63,123 nt of DNA from Bacteriovoracaceae bacterium UBA4097 (GCA_002381765.1 DFXX01000015.1:1-63123), one strand, 5' to 3'; counted from the stretch's first letter, positions 34,531-44,088 are shown. Numbers and translations are program-made. The notes: generated by a model from the sequence alone, not told the origin.

Positions 34531-36285
34531 ATGAAAATAACTGAAATACAGGTTCGAAACTTTAAGGGTATTACGAACAAAGATCTTAGATTTGATAATC
34601 TAATACCAAATTCAATGCATTTATTCATTGCTCCTAATGGCTTTGGTAAAACTTCGTTAGCAAGATCATTCCAATCTCTCAAAAGAGGAAAACTCGAATT
34701 AATTGAAGAAAACTTTCACAATAATAGCGCAGTAACGAACCAGTCCTTAACGGTTCAATGGGAAATAAACGGGCAACCTCTTTCAGCAACCGCTGATCAA
34801 AATTCAAATACTATATCGGATAATTTTGAAACTGCTGTTATAAACTCTAAACTGAAGGTGAAAGCTATTAGGAGCCATGGACCAAGGGCACCGCGAGCTA
34901 AAATAGTTCATGATGATTATCAAATTTTGAAAAAAATCCCACCAGCGACTTATCAAGTTCCAACGAATCTAGCAGTAATGGGAAGATCATTTCCAATCTA
35001 CAGAACTTTGTTCCAAAACATACATCACTTCTTCGAGTCACAAATTTTATTTACTATTTTTCTGTATAACTATAGTGATCAAACTCGATATGAAAAACCA
35101 ACTCAGACAAAAATTCTTGATAAAATCCAAACTGAGCTAATAAAACCCACCACGACGTTTGATCTGACAACTATCGAAGGGATAATTTCTGGAAACCAAT
35201 ATATCAATGACATATATTTAAGGCTTAAAGAAATCGCAACGACTAGCCCATATGAGCCGATTTGTTTGCTTTATCAAATCACTAATCTCTTGAGAACAAA
35301 CCGAGCTAATTTCAATAAAGGCTTAGAAAGAATTCTATACGTCTACTGGAGAGATAATATCAACTCAACTCTAACCGGTATGAATACAGCCTTATACAAC
35401 ATCCCTCGTTTATCAGAGACACGGGATGATGGACTCGTTTTCATTCTAGAGAATGTCGCCGATTTATCAAGTGGCCAAAAGGATGCCGCAAGCTTTATTG
35501 CGCAACTCTATAAAGCGCAATACGATCTATTCATTAATTCAAATAAAGAAAATTCAATACTCATCATCGACGAGATCTTTGATTTTCTAGATGATGCAAA
35601 TCTGGTTGTAGCAAAATATTACATCTTGAAGATGATTAAATTTGCAAAGCAATTAAAAAAATCATTTTTTCCAATAATCCTCACCCATCTCGCTCCTCGT
35701 GAATTTTCACAATACCAGACGAATGGTTTAAAACAACACTTTCTCGACCCTCGTACAAGCGAGTATAAAGATAATGACCTGAGAAAAATCATCCACAGAA
35801 GAAGTTCAATTGCTGATACTGAACCCGACTATGTGCTTATCTCCAAATTTTATGTACATTTTAATCCAACTGCTAATACTTTAAGTCCTAATTGTGGGTT
35901 ACCACAAACTTTTACCGGAACAACTGCCTTTAAAGCTAATCTTGCCTCACAGTACAACAATTACAAGAATCAAAGGAATGACTTTGATCCATTTGCAATA
36001 TGCGCCTATCTTCGAATAAAAATAGAGGAAAAAGTTTATTCTAAACTTCCAGCTCAACATCAAAATGAATTCATAAATACATATAAGACTGTCGACAAGT
36101 TAAATTATGCTGAAACTTGCGGCGTCGCAATTCCCGATACTTTTTTTCTACTAAGCTTAATTTACAATGATGCGCTTCACTGTAAAAACAATCAGTTTAA
36201 ATTCTTGGAAAGCAAATTAACCTCGCAATTAAAAAATCAAATTTTAAAGTCTATGATCCATGAAACCCTAGAGCAGGAAATATAA
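34531..36285 (+). CDS. ABC/SMC-type AAA ATPase, probable defence component
   Basis: From ATG 34531, behind CAGGAATG, it has 584 residues (the frame is open from 34513). The ABC-type ATPase parts are Walker A APNGFGKTS (about 34-42), signature DLSSGQKDA (about 311-319), Walker B SILIIDEIFD (342-351) and a switch His in PIILTHLAP. Unlike SMC proteins, no long coiled coil separates the halves; the insert is about 260 residues of helices. The last 120 residues are helical (CAYLRIKIEEKVY, IYNDALH) and resemble the HEPN-like tails of OLD/RloC-like ATPases, but no RxxxxH is seen. It is divergent from the putative restriction genes. Confidence 0.7.
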   Translation: MKITEIQVRNFKGITNKDLRFDNLIPNSMHLFIAPNGFGKTSLARSFQSLKRGKLELIEENFHNNSAVTNQSLTVQWEINGQPLSATADQNSNTISDNFETAVINSKLKVKAIRSHGPRAPRAKIVHDDYQILKKIPPATYQVPTNLAVMGRSFPIYRTLFQNIHHFFESQILFTIFLYNYSDQTRYEKPTQTKILDKIQTELIKPTTTFDLTTIEGIISGNQYINDIYLRLKEIATTSPYEPICLLYQITNLLRTNRANFNKGLERILYVYWRDNINSTLTGMNTALYNIPRLSETRDDGLVFILENVADLSSGQKDAASFIAQLYKAQYDLFINSNKENSILIIDEIFDFLDDANLVVAKYYILKMIKFAKQLKKSFFPIILTHLAPREFSQYQTNGLKQHFLDPRTSEYKDNDLRKIIHRRSSIADTEPDYVLISKFYVHFNPTANTLSPNCGLPQTFTGTTAFKANLASQYNNYKNQRNDFDPFAICAYLRIKIEEKVYSKLPAQHQNEFINTYKTVDKLNYAETCGVAIPDTFFLLSLIYNDALHCKNNQFKFLESKLTSQLKNQILKSMIHETLEQEI

Positions 36286-36324
36286 GCGAAGATCGAAAAG
36301 GGAGTAATCAACTTCATGTTTTTT

Positions 36325-36650
36325 TTAAGCTGCTTGCTTTAATTCATGATATTCACCTGACGCAATAAATCCATTTGTCAGAAGATATGCACGATCTGTT
36401 TCGCCAACTGGCCTGTAGCTTTTTTTTCAAAAAACACTTGATGTGATGCTTATTAATAATGAAAGGAAAGACATATGCTCCAAGACCACCGTTACATAAG
36501 ACGATGATGGCCTGTATTGTCGGATAACCTACCTGTCCTCGAAATTAAAGGAACTAGAAAACTAAAGAACAATGTTGTCCATGAGAAACCACTAGAAACT
36601 TTCTCGAAAAATCCAGAATTCTTTGTATTTGAATCATATTGTCCCCCAAG
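36325..36650 (-). pseudogene. Decayed DUF2628-like membrane protein gene
   Basis: On the minus strand three pieces in different frames line up as one protein: FEKVSSGFSWTTLFFSFLVP, then RGQVGYPTIQAIIVLCNGGL running on to INKHHIKCFLKK, then GYRPVGETDRAYLLTNGF to a stop at 36325. The order and wording (a SWTTxFF start, an NKHxI segment, a GY-P end) match small DUF2628-type membrane proteins. Two frameshifts are needed, one at a run of eight A near 36422. No start is visible. Confidence 0.6.
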
Positions 36651-36671
36651 TGTTTTTAAATTAGATATAAA

Positions 36672-37454
36672 CTATTCTTCTTTCGATTTCTCGTAACATT
36701 CTTTTATCATTCCCGGTCCCATGGCCATATATTGTCCACATGTACTAGCAAGCGCATACCGATTTTGTTCTTCTTCAAACCAAAAAGACATGCAGTTCAT
36801 TTTTTCTTCCTTACTATTCTGTGATAACTTCACTATGGCCTCAGCATCGGATTCTTTTATAGATGTGTTTTTTGCCATTGATTCAATTTTTCCTGCAAAA
36901 CTTGAAAGGAACGAAGAGCATCTTTTGGCCATTGACGGATCACGCTTCCTAAGAGCTAATACTTTCTTTTTCATTGAATCGTTTTCAGACAAAGCTTGTT
37001 TTTCATCAGCATTTGTAAGTTTCGATTTCTCACTATCATAAAGCTCCAACTCTTTACGAATAACCTCTAAAGATGAAGGAACAACTTCAGTTACCTTATA
37101 TACCCCATCACCTATAGAAGTTGCTTTAACTTCAATAGTCTCTACAGGGAATCCTCTAACGGAATAGTAAGGGCCAGATTTTGGGAATGCCCTTCCAAGT
37201 TTTGCCTCAATAAAGTCTCTTACACCCTTTATTGTAACGCTCTTGGAGTCAACCATAACTAGCTCATCGTTATTGGATACAAAACTAAAAAGCTGAATTC
37301 CAGTTTTATCAGTATAACCAGTCAGACCAAAACTAGTCTTGCGTGTATCATTTCTTGTGGGGTAAATCGTAAAACTTTCATCACATAAAGCTGTACCGCT
37401 AAAGATAGCTGCGCTTGCTACAACAAATATCAACTTCACAATTTTATTCCACAT
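36672..37454 (-). CDS. Secreted hypothetical protein
   Basis: A 260-residue protein with a clear Sec signal peptide (KIVKLIFVVASAAIFSGTALC, cleavage near residue 25) and a mature part with several Cys (CSSFL, NCMSF, STCGQ, KECYE). Its family is unknown. It looks like a periplasmic protein of the host type rather than a phage protein. It lies 12 bp downstream of an XRE regulator on the same strand, so it may be under that regulator's control. Confidence 0.65.
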   Translation of the reverse strand: MWNKIVKLIFVVASAAIFSGTALCDESFTIYPTRNDTRKTSFGLTGYTDKTGIQLFSFVSNNDELVMVDSKSVTIKGVRDFIEAKLGRAFPKSGPYYSVRGFPVETIEVKATSIGDGVYKVTEVVPSSLEVIRKELELYDSEKSKLTNADEKQALSENDSMKKKVLALRKRDPSMAKRCSSFLSSFAGKIESMAKNTSIKESDAEAIVKLSQNSKEEKMNCMSFWFEEEQNRYALASTCGQYMAMGPGMIKECYEKSKEE

Positions 37455-37466
37455 AATACATCTCCC

Positions 37467-37772
37467 TTATTTCACTCTGCATATTTTGATTTGGTATTCT
37501 CGAGAATCATCATTGAACGTAATGCTTGATAATGTCTTTGGACCACTATCTCCTAGTAATAACTCATCCAGCGATAAAGCGAAGTAATCTGCCAATCTCT
37601 TAACAGCATCAATATTTTTCATCGAAGGAGAACGATTGCCGTGCATCCAATCCTGTAGAACTGATCTTGGAATATTTAACTCACGAGAGACTACCGACAA
37701 ATTTTTGTCCTTTAATTTTTTCTTCAGAGTCTTATGAAAGTTATTAAGCATGATGTCGTTTTCGGTTAACAT
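37467..37772 (-). CDS. XRE-family helix-turn-helix regulator
   Basis: A 101-residue protein. The Cro/CI-type helix-turn-helix occupies about residues 10-70 (NLSVVSRELNIPRSVLQDWM, then LADYFALSLDELLLG). The C-terminal tail is short. It probably regulates itself and the adjoining secreted-protein gene. Nearby mobile-element genes suggest it is part of the cargo. Confidence 0.8.
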   Translation of the reverse strand: MLTENDIMLNNFHKTLKKKLKDKNLSVVSRELNIPRSVLQDWMHGNRSPSMKNIDAVKRLADYFALSLDELLLGDSGPKTLSSITFNDDSREYQIKICRVK

Positions 37773-37896
37773 GCAATTCCTTGTGACATAATTGCGACAT
37801 CTCGCAAGTTTTTGCGATCTTGCCGTCCAGAAACCAACTGAATAAAAGACACCTCGAAAACGCTATTCCTCACAGGGAAATTAGCGACGATTTTCG

Positions 37897-38523
37897 CTAG
37901 GGTTTATGTCCACCCTTAAATTCCTTGATAATCTTAGCCACGCTTGATTTGGAGATGCCATCGAGTTGATTTGCAATATTTCTTATTGAAGTACCTTGAT
38001 CATGGAGTTTTAAAACCTGATCTTTCAAAGAATCACTCAAGGAAGGTCTCCCACATCTCCAATCAGAACCAGCATCAGCAGCTAGTTTCTTTTTTACAGC
38101 TAGTGAGGTTTTTATTCGCTCACTAATCAGTTGAGCTTCTAACTGACCTACTGCACCCAACATTGTAAGAGCGAGTTGGCCCATAGGAGTTGAGAAATCT
38201 ATATTTTCACGAATGGAAATGAGTGAAACACCATAGTGCTTTAGCTCATCAAGGAGATTTAATAGGTGTTTTGTTGAACGACCAAGCCTATCGATAGAAT
38301 GAACGATGAGAATTGAGAATTTACCCATCCTAGCGTCTTTAATCAAGCGATCTAATGATGGCCTCTTGTCTTTGGTTCCTGAGATACCACGATCAATATA
38401 GACATCCAGGAGAAGGAAGCCCCTGTTCTTAGAAAGCTCTCTGATACCATGGAGTTGATGTTCAACATCCTGGTTAAGAAGAGTAGAAACACGACCATAC
38501 GCAACGGCTTTGATATCTTTCAT
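37897..38523 (-). CDS. Serine recombinase (resolvase/invertase)
   Basis: A 208-residue small serine recombinase. The catalytic domain starts with AVAYGRVST, with the nucleophile S13. IDRGISGTKDKRPSLDRL, SIDRLGRS and the long E-helix (QLEAQLISERIKT) are all present. The C-terminal helix-turn-helix (GTSIRNIANQLDGISKSSVAKI) completes a Tn3/Hin-type enzyme. It could resolve element dimers or invert DNA; no paired recombination sites were recognised nearby. It is divergent from the small 72-residue gene at 38608. Confidence 0.9.
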   Translation of the reverse strand: MKDIKAVAYGRVSTLLNQDVEHQLHGIRELSKNRGFLLLDVYIDRGISGTKDKRPSLDRLIKDARMGKFSILIVHSIDRLGRSTKHLLNLLDELKHYGVSLISIRENIDFSTPMGQLALTMLGAVGQLEAQLISERIKTSLAVKKKLAADAGSDWRCGRPSLSDSLKDQVLKLHDQGTSIRNIANQLDGISKSSVAKIIKEFKGGHKP

Positions 38524-38607
38524 ATGAATAGTATATCATTGCTCTCAACTATTGCAAGCACTATGCTTGCAACTTGCTTGCGCTTCAATGTTTCTATATA
38601 ATTAGGC

Positions 38608-38826
38608 ATGGCTAAAAAAACAAAGAAAATTGATGATGAAAGCAATCCCCCACTCTATGTGAGAACTGACAAGGCTTCCAGACAAGCCATTGACGAACTT
38701 GTCGAAAATGTAATCGAAACACTTACTAAGAAGAAGTCAGTGGGAGACTCCATTCCTAAAAGGAACGAGATCATTATAAAGGCTCTCCACAAAGGCTTAA
38801 TTGCTTATCTGAAAGAGATAAAGTAA
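38608..38826 (+). CDS. Small basic protein, unknown
   Basis: A 72-residue protein with a lysine-rich start and two predicted helices (RQAIDELVENVIETLTKK and RNEIIIKALHKGLIAYLKEI). This resembles the helical half of ribbon-helix-helix or plasmid-control proteins, but no firm match can be made. It ends 2 bp before the convergent integrase stop and is divergent from the resolvase gene. Confidence 0.5.
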   Translation: MAKKTKKIDDESNPPLYVRTDKASRQAIDELVENVIETLTKKKSVGDSIPKRNEIIIKALHKGLIAYLKEIK

Positions 38827-38828
38827 AC

Positions 38829-39938
38829 CTAGTTTTCATTGCTCTTGAACTCAAGCACTAGACCCTTCTCTTCAGGTTCATAATCCAGAGAAGATGTTGC
38901 TCCCTGAAGATCAGTTCCATCCAATCGGACATATCTTTGAGTTGTTGAAATATCTTCATGACCAACCATGGCCTGTACCTGAACTAAACTCATCCCATTT
39001 CGCAATAAATGAGTAATGAATGATGCACGCAGTGAATGATAGTTGGTTAATTTAATCCCTAACTCTTCCTGAATAATATGAATGATCTGTGTTGCCCCTC
39101 CATTCATCCAAAACTTAGAACGAGGGAGAATGAATCCTTTTCCCCCGTTTAATAAAGCAAGCTCTTTTAAAAGTGTAGCAAGAGACTTGTTCATGGGCAC
39201 AATCCTACTTGATCCATTTTTTGGCGGAACAAAATCTTTCTTCAATTTGCACCAGCTTTTAGAAATAACAACGTGACCACGTTCCCAGTCTACATCCTCG
39301 AATTCCAGAGCTACAGCTTCCGAACTTCTAAGACCTAAATGATAGGTAATAAAGAAAATTGGGTACCACTGCTCATTGTTTTCTTTTGTATAAGCTAAAA
39401 ATCGAGCGACTTCAGACTGAGTCATAGCTGTTAAATGATTCGCTTTCCGCTTTAGATTTTTATTACCCATGAGATTTATATTTTTAGCTGGGTTAATTGA
39501 GAGTTTTCGATTGTCGATCGCATGCTCAAAAACTTGCCTGATATATTTCAGCAGCTCACCTTTATGAGCTATTGAACAATTGGCCTGATCAATAAGTCCC
39601 CTGATAGAAGCCTTATCAAGATCATTTAGCTCAATATCATTCAAGACTGACGTATGAGCTTCCAATACCTTCATCCTGTTATAGAAGGTACTTAATCGGT
39701 GTATTTCTTCTGAATGATCAAGATACTCCTTTAGTGCTTGTTTCCAAGTGTATCGAGAGTCCTGGTTTTCAAACGTTTCTTTAAGAGCTTTTAGCTCCCT
39801 ATTAAGCTCCAACTCTTTAGCGAGAGCAGCTCCCATCGTTGGAAGGTGCCCTGTAAATTTGCGCTCAACTTTCTTCCCATTTATCCTTGTAGAAACCCGG
39901 ATGTAGAATTTCTTATTAGGTAACTTACTGATTGCCAT
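38829..39938 (-). CDS. Tyrosine integrase of the satellite-like module
   Basis: From ATG 39938 (MAISKLPNKKFYIRVSTRIN), preceded by GGGGAGA, it has 369 residues and overlaps the excisionase gene by 14 bp. The arm-binding, core-binding and catalytic domains are complete: Arg in YHLGLRSSEAVALEF, Lys in SWCKLKKDF, HSLRASFITHLL and VGHEDISTTQRYVRLD with the Tyr nucleophile. It is only distantly like the island C integrase. It probably inserts island D into the ssrA 3' end. Confidence 0.88.
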   Translation of the reverse strand: MAISKLPNKKFYIRVSTRINGKKVERKFTGHLPTMGAALAKELELNRELKALKETFENQDSRYTWKQALKEYLDHSEEIHRLSTFYNRMKVLEAHTSVLNDIELNDLDKASIRGLIDQANCSIAHKGELLKYIRQVFEHAIDNRKLSINPAKNINLMGNKNLKRKANHLTAMTQSEVARFLAYTKENNEQWYPIFFITYHLGLRSSEAVALEFEDVDWERGHVVISKSWCKLKKDFVPPKNGSSRIVPMNKSLATLLKELALLNGGKGFILPRSKFWMNGGATQIIHIIQEELGIKLTNYHSLRASFITHLLRNGMSLVQVQAMVGHEDISTTQRYVRLDGTDLQGATSSLDYEPEEKGLVLEFKSNEN

Positions 39939-40146
39939 TGGATGGTCTCCCCAGGAATTTGTCCAAATCGGCTTTAACAAAACGTAGCTTGCCTCTAGAT
40001 TTATTCCCACCCTTGTAAGGTAGTAACGTACCTTTGTGAACTAGATTATAGATATAGCTAACCTTATAATCCAAATACTCAGCAGCTTGTTTAGAATTTA
40101 GCAGTCTATTAGATTCGCAAGTAAATACATTAATTGTAGTGTCCAT
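39925..40146 (-). CDS. Excisionase-like HTH_17 protein
   Basis: A 73-residue protein with the HTH_17 layout: LLNSKQAAEYLDYKVSYIYN, then LLPYKGGNKSRGKLRFVKAD. It should direct the neighbouring integrase towards excision and bind near att. The stop overlaps the integrase start, so the two are translated together. It lies 3 bp downstream of the terminase gene on the same strand. Confidence 0.8.
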   Translation of the reverse strand: MDTTINVFTCESNRLLNSKQAAEYLDYKVSYIYNLVHKGTLLPYKGGNKSRGKLRFVKADLDKFLGRPSNGNQ

Positions 40147-40149
40147 AAA

Positions 40150-41592
40150 CTATTCCTTGTCCATAAATTGATCTGGCCAGAAAAACTGTTCAATAGTTTT
40201 CGGCTGGTTGTTTTTCAAATGAAGCTCCAAAACTTCTTTTTCACTCATATTACTTAATTGATCCAGCCAGGGTGGAATAGCTTGATTTCTCAATCGAATG
40301 AGTCCTTGTGAAAGTGCATCGCAAAAATCATCGTGTTGACCCTTATTGAAAGCTATAAGCTCATCAATACATTCCTGTATCTCAGAATCAAACTCAGGGT
40401 TAGGAAAGATAACTTGACCTGATTCAATAATTGGAGAGATGGCCTGCATTCTAGATTCCTTAGAATCTGTGGCCTTCACTCCTATCAGATTTGGGATCTC
40501 AGATTGCAATGTTTGAAGTAAGGCATGACCGTTTGCTGACTCTTCAATCAAGTTTACTGAGCCAGGGTATCGACTAGCCAAGGACCGCATGGCTTCTCTG
40601 GTTTTAACAAAGTCCATTTTTCGTCTAACGACTTCAAGTAAATAAATTCTTTGATCACTTGCTGAGCGGCCTAGCACTACGCCTACGCAGTAATCCGATG
40701 AGTCAGTATCTTTGAAGGTAGTATCCCAACTAATCACAACCTCACTGATCGCAGGCCTTGTGTCATAGTATTTTAGCCAATCTTTCCTGATGAATAGTCC
40801 ATTATCATGCGAGGGTTTCTGCTGATAAAGCGCGTTAAACACAGAGGAACCGACTTCCCTTTTGATGGCCATGAGATCATCATAAGAAAATTGCTCACCC
40901 CATAACGGCTCATCATTTTCATCAATTGCCGGTAAGGATAGAACTTCCCATTCGCCCTTATCCTTGCTTATAAGCCATCCCGCGATATCATCAATTGACC
41001 ATCTAGTCATAATCAAAACGATGCTTCCTCCAGGCATAAGTCGCGTTCTGAGCGTACTCGAGTACCACTCTCTCAACGTGTCCCTTTGGACTCTTGACCT
41101 TGCTTCTAAATGACCCTTAATCATGTCGTCCATAATAACGATGTGAGCACCTCGACCTGTGATTGATCCTCCAGCACCTAAGGCAAAGTAATCCCCACCC
41201 GCATTCGTTGAGAACTTGGAAGCTGACTTGCTGTCTTCGGCTAAACTAACGTCCGGAAAAACCTTTTTGAATTGATCCAATGTCATGTGATTGCGAATTT
41301 TACGTCCGAAATCCATCGCGAGTTCCTGCGAATAACTAACCGAGATGATGTTCTTGTCTGGATGATTACCCAAGAACCATAACGGGAAGAGATAGTTGCA
41401 GAGATAGCTCTTCCCATGACGTGGAGGCATATTGATAATTAGTCTTTTACATTCTCCTTTAGCAACTCTTTCTAAGGCTCGCGAAATTTTGCGATGATGT
41501 TTACCAATTTTAAAATTTTGATCTTGCCCTAAACAAAAAGCCAAGAGGTGAGACTGCGAGAGTGTTCTAAATTCGTTATTCATTCTCAACAT
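40150..41592 (-). CDS. Phage terminase large subunit
   Basis: A 480-residue DNA-packaging motor. The ATPase has Walker A MPPRHGKS (55-62), Walker B IVIMDD (151-156) and a coupling region MTRWSIDDIAGW. The C-terminal RNase H-like nuclease has VISWDTTFKDTDSSDYCVG and later HDDFCDA. It is of complete length and probably active. It normally drives DNA into a procapsid, but no portal, capsid or tail gene is in the window, so the packaging shells would have to come from a helper phage. It overlaps the small subunit gene by 17 bp. Confidence 0.92.
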   Translation of the reverse strand: MLRMNNEFRTLSQSHLLAFCLGQDQNFKIGKHHRKISRALERVAKGECKRLIINMPPRHGKSYLCNYLFPLWFLGNHPDKNIISVSYSQELAMDFGRKIRNHMTLDQFKKVFPDVSLAEDSKSASKFSTNAGGDYFALGAGGSITGRGAHIVIMDDMIKGHLEARSRVQRDTLREWYSSTLRTRLMPGGSIVLIMTRWSIDDIAGWLISKDKGEWEVLSLPAIDENDEPLWGEQFSYDDLMAIKREVGSSVFNALYQQKPSHDNGLFIRKDWLKYYDTRPAISEVVISWDTTFKDTDSSDYCVGVVLGRSASDQRIYLLEVVRRKMDFVKTREAMRSLASRYPGSVNLIEESANGHALLQTLQSEIPNLIGVKATDSKESRMQAISPIIESGQVIFPNPEFDSEIQECIDELIAFNKGQHDDFCDALSQGLIRLRNQAIPPWLDQLSNMSEKEVLELHLKNNQPKTIEQFFWPDQFMDKE

Positions 41593-41989
41593 CCTTCTGA
41601 GATAGAAGAACCTCTTCTGCCATCTTCTTTAACTGATCTCCAACAATGACAGTCACATTTTGTGAAAGCCCTTCATGGAATATCTGCGACTTTTCAGACC
41701 AACCCCCTTTGGCCGACAATATATACCTAATCATGCCCACATCCCCAGCCAAAGCTAGTTCAAAGGCTTTTTCTGCGACCTTCTGAATTGCAAGTGTTTT
41801 ACCTCTAAGTATTGCCGCAGATAATTCAGCATTTCCCTCTTTCATCCTCCTATACAAAGTATCAGGAGAGACATTGAATACACTTGCGATCTGTTCCATG
41901 CTCATTCCTAGACCAGCCAACTTTTCAATTTGAACGAGGGACATTTCTGTGATTAAAAATTTATCTGCTCTTACTTTACGACTAGACAT
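41576..41989 (-). CDS. Terminase small subunit-like protein
   Basis: From ATG 41989, behind GGAGGCGACC, it has 137 residues; the open frame extends to 42037 inside rep. The N-terminal helix-turn-helix (GMSMEQIASVFNVSPDTLYR) is of the kind that recognises pac/cos DNA, and the rest is helical. It overlaps rep by 8 bp and terL by 17 bp, forming a tight rep-terS-terL-xis-int operon. The position directly before terL supports the name; the sequence alone would only say HTH protein. Confidence 0.75.
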   Translation of the reverse strand: MSSRKVRADKFLITEMSLVQIEKLAGLGMSMEQIASVFNVSPDTLYRRMKEGNAELSAAILRGKTLAIQKVAEKAFELALAGDVGMIRYILSAKGGWSEKSQIFHEGLSQNVTVIVGDQLKKMAEEVLLSQKDVENE

Positions 41990-42950
41990 GGTCGCCTCCA
42001 CTTCTTTTGAAAAATTCAATGATTTCGAAGTTTGCAATTATTTCTTCTTTTACCTTTCTCTTCCACATTCTTGATAAATCTAAAACCAAGCCGTTTTCAT
42101 ACAGCAAGGGTTCAAGCGTTCGGTAAAAGTTGCGATTCTGATTCAATACTGCTCTGGCATGATGTAATCCTTCTCGATCAGCCAACTCGAGAAATTTTGC
42201 GACTTTAATTGTATTGAGTTTGGATTTCTCGGCAGCAGCTATAAATCTATTTTTGTATATAAGGATTGTTTTCAGTATCGCGAATAGTTTTAAATCGCTT
42301 GTTTGGTGGTAATCAGAGTAACTTCTAATGGGAACCATTTTATTAAAGTATCTAACTTCGGCCCTAGTGTAATATTCAGCTTCATATCTTCCGTTCTTTG
42401 ATATATCCATCTTAAGGGCTGGTGAATAAGCCCGCTGATATATCACTGCCTGCTTAGGTTTCTTAGTTCCATAATAGCAGCTCAGCCTAATACTCTTCCT
42501 TTGATCTAAGCATGAAACGCCAGACCTGTAGGTAGAACGTTTGAACAGGTCATACTCAACTTCACAATCTAACCAAGCATCAAATCTTAGTATTTGGCTT
42601 TGACATAAAATGCATTCGGCATTTTTTATTCCGAAAATTTTTGTAAATTCTTTTACAACTTCTTCCTGGTTTTTCCACTGACTCTGATGCCAAGTAACCT
42701 TGTAGTCAAACATCCTACTCATGAAAGGCTTTGGATTAGAAAGGACCATTATAAATTTGCGATCAATATATCCATATGTGTGTTTAAGATATCCACTTTT
42801 ATCTAAGTAGAAGTTGCTCTTGTTGAATTTATTCACCTCTCTTTCTTCTAATGAAAGCTTTGGATTAATTTCTTCTAAGTATTGTTCTAAATCATAAGAG
42901 ATATCTGAATCTAACTTTTCAGACCAGATACCAACTGTTAAAGTTCCCAT
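41982..42950 (-). CDS. Phage/plasmid-type replication initiator (Rep)
   Basis: A 322-residue protein resembling rolling-circle or phage gene II/RstA-like replication proteins. The middle has IRLSCYYGTKKPKQAVIYQR and AEYYTRAEVRYFNKMVP, typical of that family, with Tyr residues that could join DNA. The C-terminus is helical. It would replicate the excised element. It directly precedes the terminase genes, as in some phage satellites. The exact Rep family is not certain. Confidence 0.65.
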   Translation of the reverse strand: MGTLTVGIWSEKLDSDISYDLEQYLEEINPKLSLEEREVNKFNKSNFYLDKSGYLKHTYGYIDRKFIMVLSNPKPFMSRMFDYKVTWHQSQWKNQEEVVKEFTKIFGIKNAECILCQSQILRFDAWLDCEVEYDLFKRSTYRSGVSCLDQRKSIRLSCYYGTKKPKQAVIYQRAYSPALKMDISKNGRYEAEYYTRAEVRYFNKMVPIRSYSDYHQTSDLKLFAILKTILIYKNRFIAAAEKSKLNTIKVAKFLELADREGLHHARAVLNQNRNFYRTLEPLLYENGLVLDLSRMWKRKVKEEIIANFEIIEFFKRSGGDHV

Positions 42951-42987
42951 AACTACTCCTCTACTGCTCCAAAGTCGCAGGGTTTAA

Positions 42988-43242
42988 CTAATAGTTAGAT
43001 GTTGATATTGAATTAAGCTTCACATTAATTTCTCTGACGATACTTGAAATCAATTCTGATTCAGGAAGGATGAAGCACTCGTCTATAGCATTATCCAAGT
43101 AGTCTCTAATCTGAATTAGAATGATTGGATCATTGCATGCAAAAACATTTCTTTTGATCTTGTTAAGTCTTTTAATTGTGAGGCTGTGATGAAATTTTTC
43201 TGACAGGCTCTTTGATTCTAGTTTCACAGTTATTCCTTTCAT
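42988..43242 (-). CDS. Small hypothetical protein
   Basis: An 84-residue protein upstream of rep, with helical segments and no recognised family (FHHSLTIKRLNKIKRN, IRDYLDNAIDE). The spacing of 37 bp and same strand suggest it is part of the satellite operon. It could be a regulatory or copy-control factor. Confidence 0.5.
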   Translation of the reverse strand: MKGITVKLESKSLSEKFHHSLTIKRLNKIKRNVFACNDPIILIQIRDYLDNAIDECFILPESELISSIVREINVKLNSISTSNY

Positions 43243-43329
43243 AGAAATGGAAATTCGTTTCTATGAATAAAAGAAATACTGTGAACAAAAGTGATTAAAA
43301 ATAGAGTTGGAAATTAGAGCCGTAAATTC

Positions 43330-44088
43330 TTAAATGAAACCTTCTCGCGACGCACAAACCAATGATTCAATATACTCATCGAATTTACCACTCAAGTCGC
43401 TTTCCATTCGAATTTCTATTCGTCTAATTACCTCAGGAAGATCCGTATCTTGGTATAAAACAAAACCTTTATTGTTCCTCAACTTTCTCATCGGTTTAAG
43501 GTTGTCGGCTCGGAGAATACTTATAATATCCGCTCTAAATTTTTCTTTGCCTGGTTTTGATTTTTTGTATCGATCTTTCTTATCCAGGCGGCCTGTGAAA
43601 ATCCTGTAAAGGACATAAATTAATATATCTTCAAAGCTATACTTGTAGTGCTGTCCCTCCCGATTTTTCAAATCTGGGTTGATGTGGACGATCTCATCGG
43701 TCATATAGGTTTGGGACAATTCCTTTTTCAGATTATCAAACAAACTGTTTAAATTGAATTGAGAGTTTAGAGTTTCTATGTGATCAGGGAATTCCAACTT
43801 TAAATCTGAAAAACATGAAGTAACATTCTCATGAAATTGGCCCACTAAGTATTGGTAGCTTAAGGAATGTTCCGGTTTTTCTTTGTAAATTTGATCGTAC
43901 ATTGTGACAATCATTCTTTTTAAATGAATATAATCCGTATAAATGAGTTTGAATTTTACTAGATGCTCTAGGATTTTTACTTGATGCTCGTCTAGGTCAT
44001 CATCTTCATATAACGGAAATCCGAACTCTTGTAAAAATTCTAAACGCTTCTTATAATTATCAGTCTGTTTTATATCAGATAGATTCAT
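43330..44088 (-). CDS. Hypothetical protein of the satellite module
   Basis: A 252-residue acidic and helical protein of no family I recognise. It is encoded directly after the XRE regulator with a 14-bp overlap, so the two are co-expressed. A basic stretch at about 170-190 (KKDRYKKSKPGKEKFRAD) might contact nucleic acid. It is an early-region gene by position. Confidence 0.55.
   Translation of the reverse strand: MNLSDIKQTDNYKKRLEFLQEFGFPLYEDDDLDEHQVKILEHLVKFKLIYTDYIHLKRMIVTMYDQIYKEKPEHSLSYQYLVGQFHENVTSCFSDLKLEFPDHIETLNSQFNLNSLFDNLKKELSQTYMTDEIVHINPDLKNREGQHYKYSFEDILIYVLYRIFTGRLDKKDRYKKSKPGKEKFRADIISILRADNLKPMRKLRNNKGFVLYQDTDLPEVIRRIEIRMESDLSGKFDEYIESLVCASREGFI

Noticed and set aside
33615..36501. 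A 17-base identity (ACCACCGTTACATAAGA) at 33615 and 36485
   Set aside because: A single match of this length is expected by chance at a noticeable rate in 63 kb, and the flanks differ; I do not read it as an att site or duplication.
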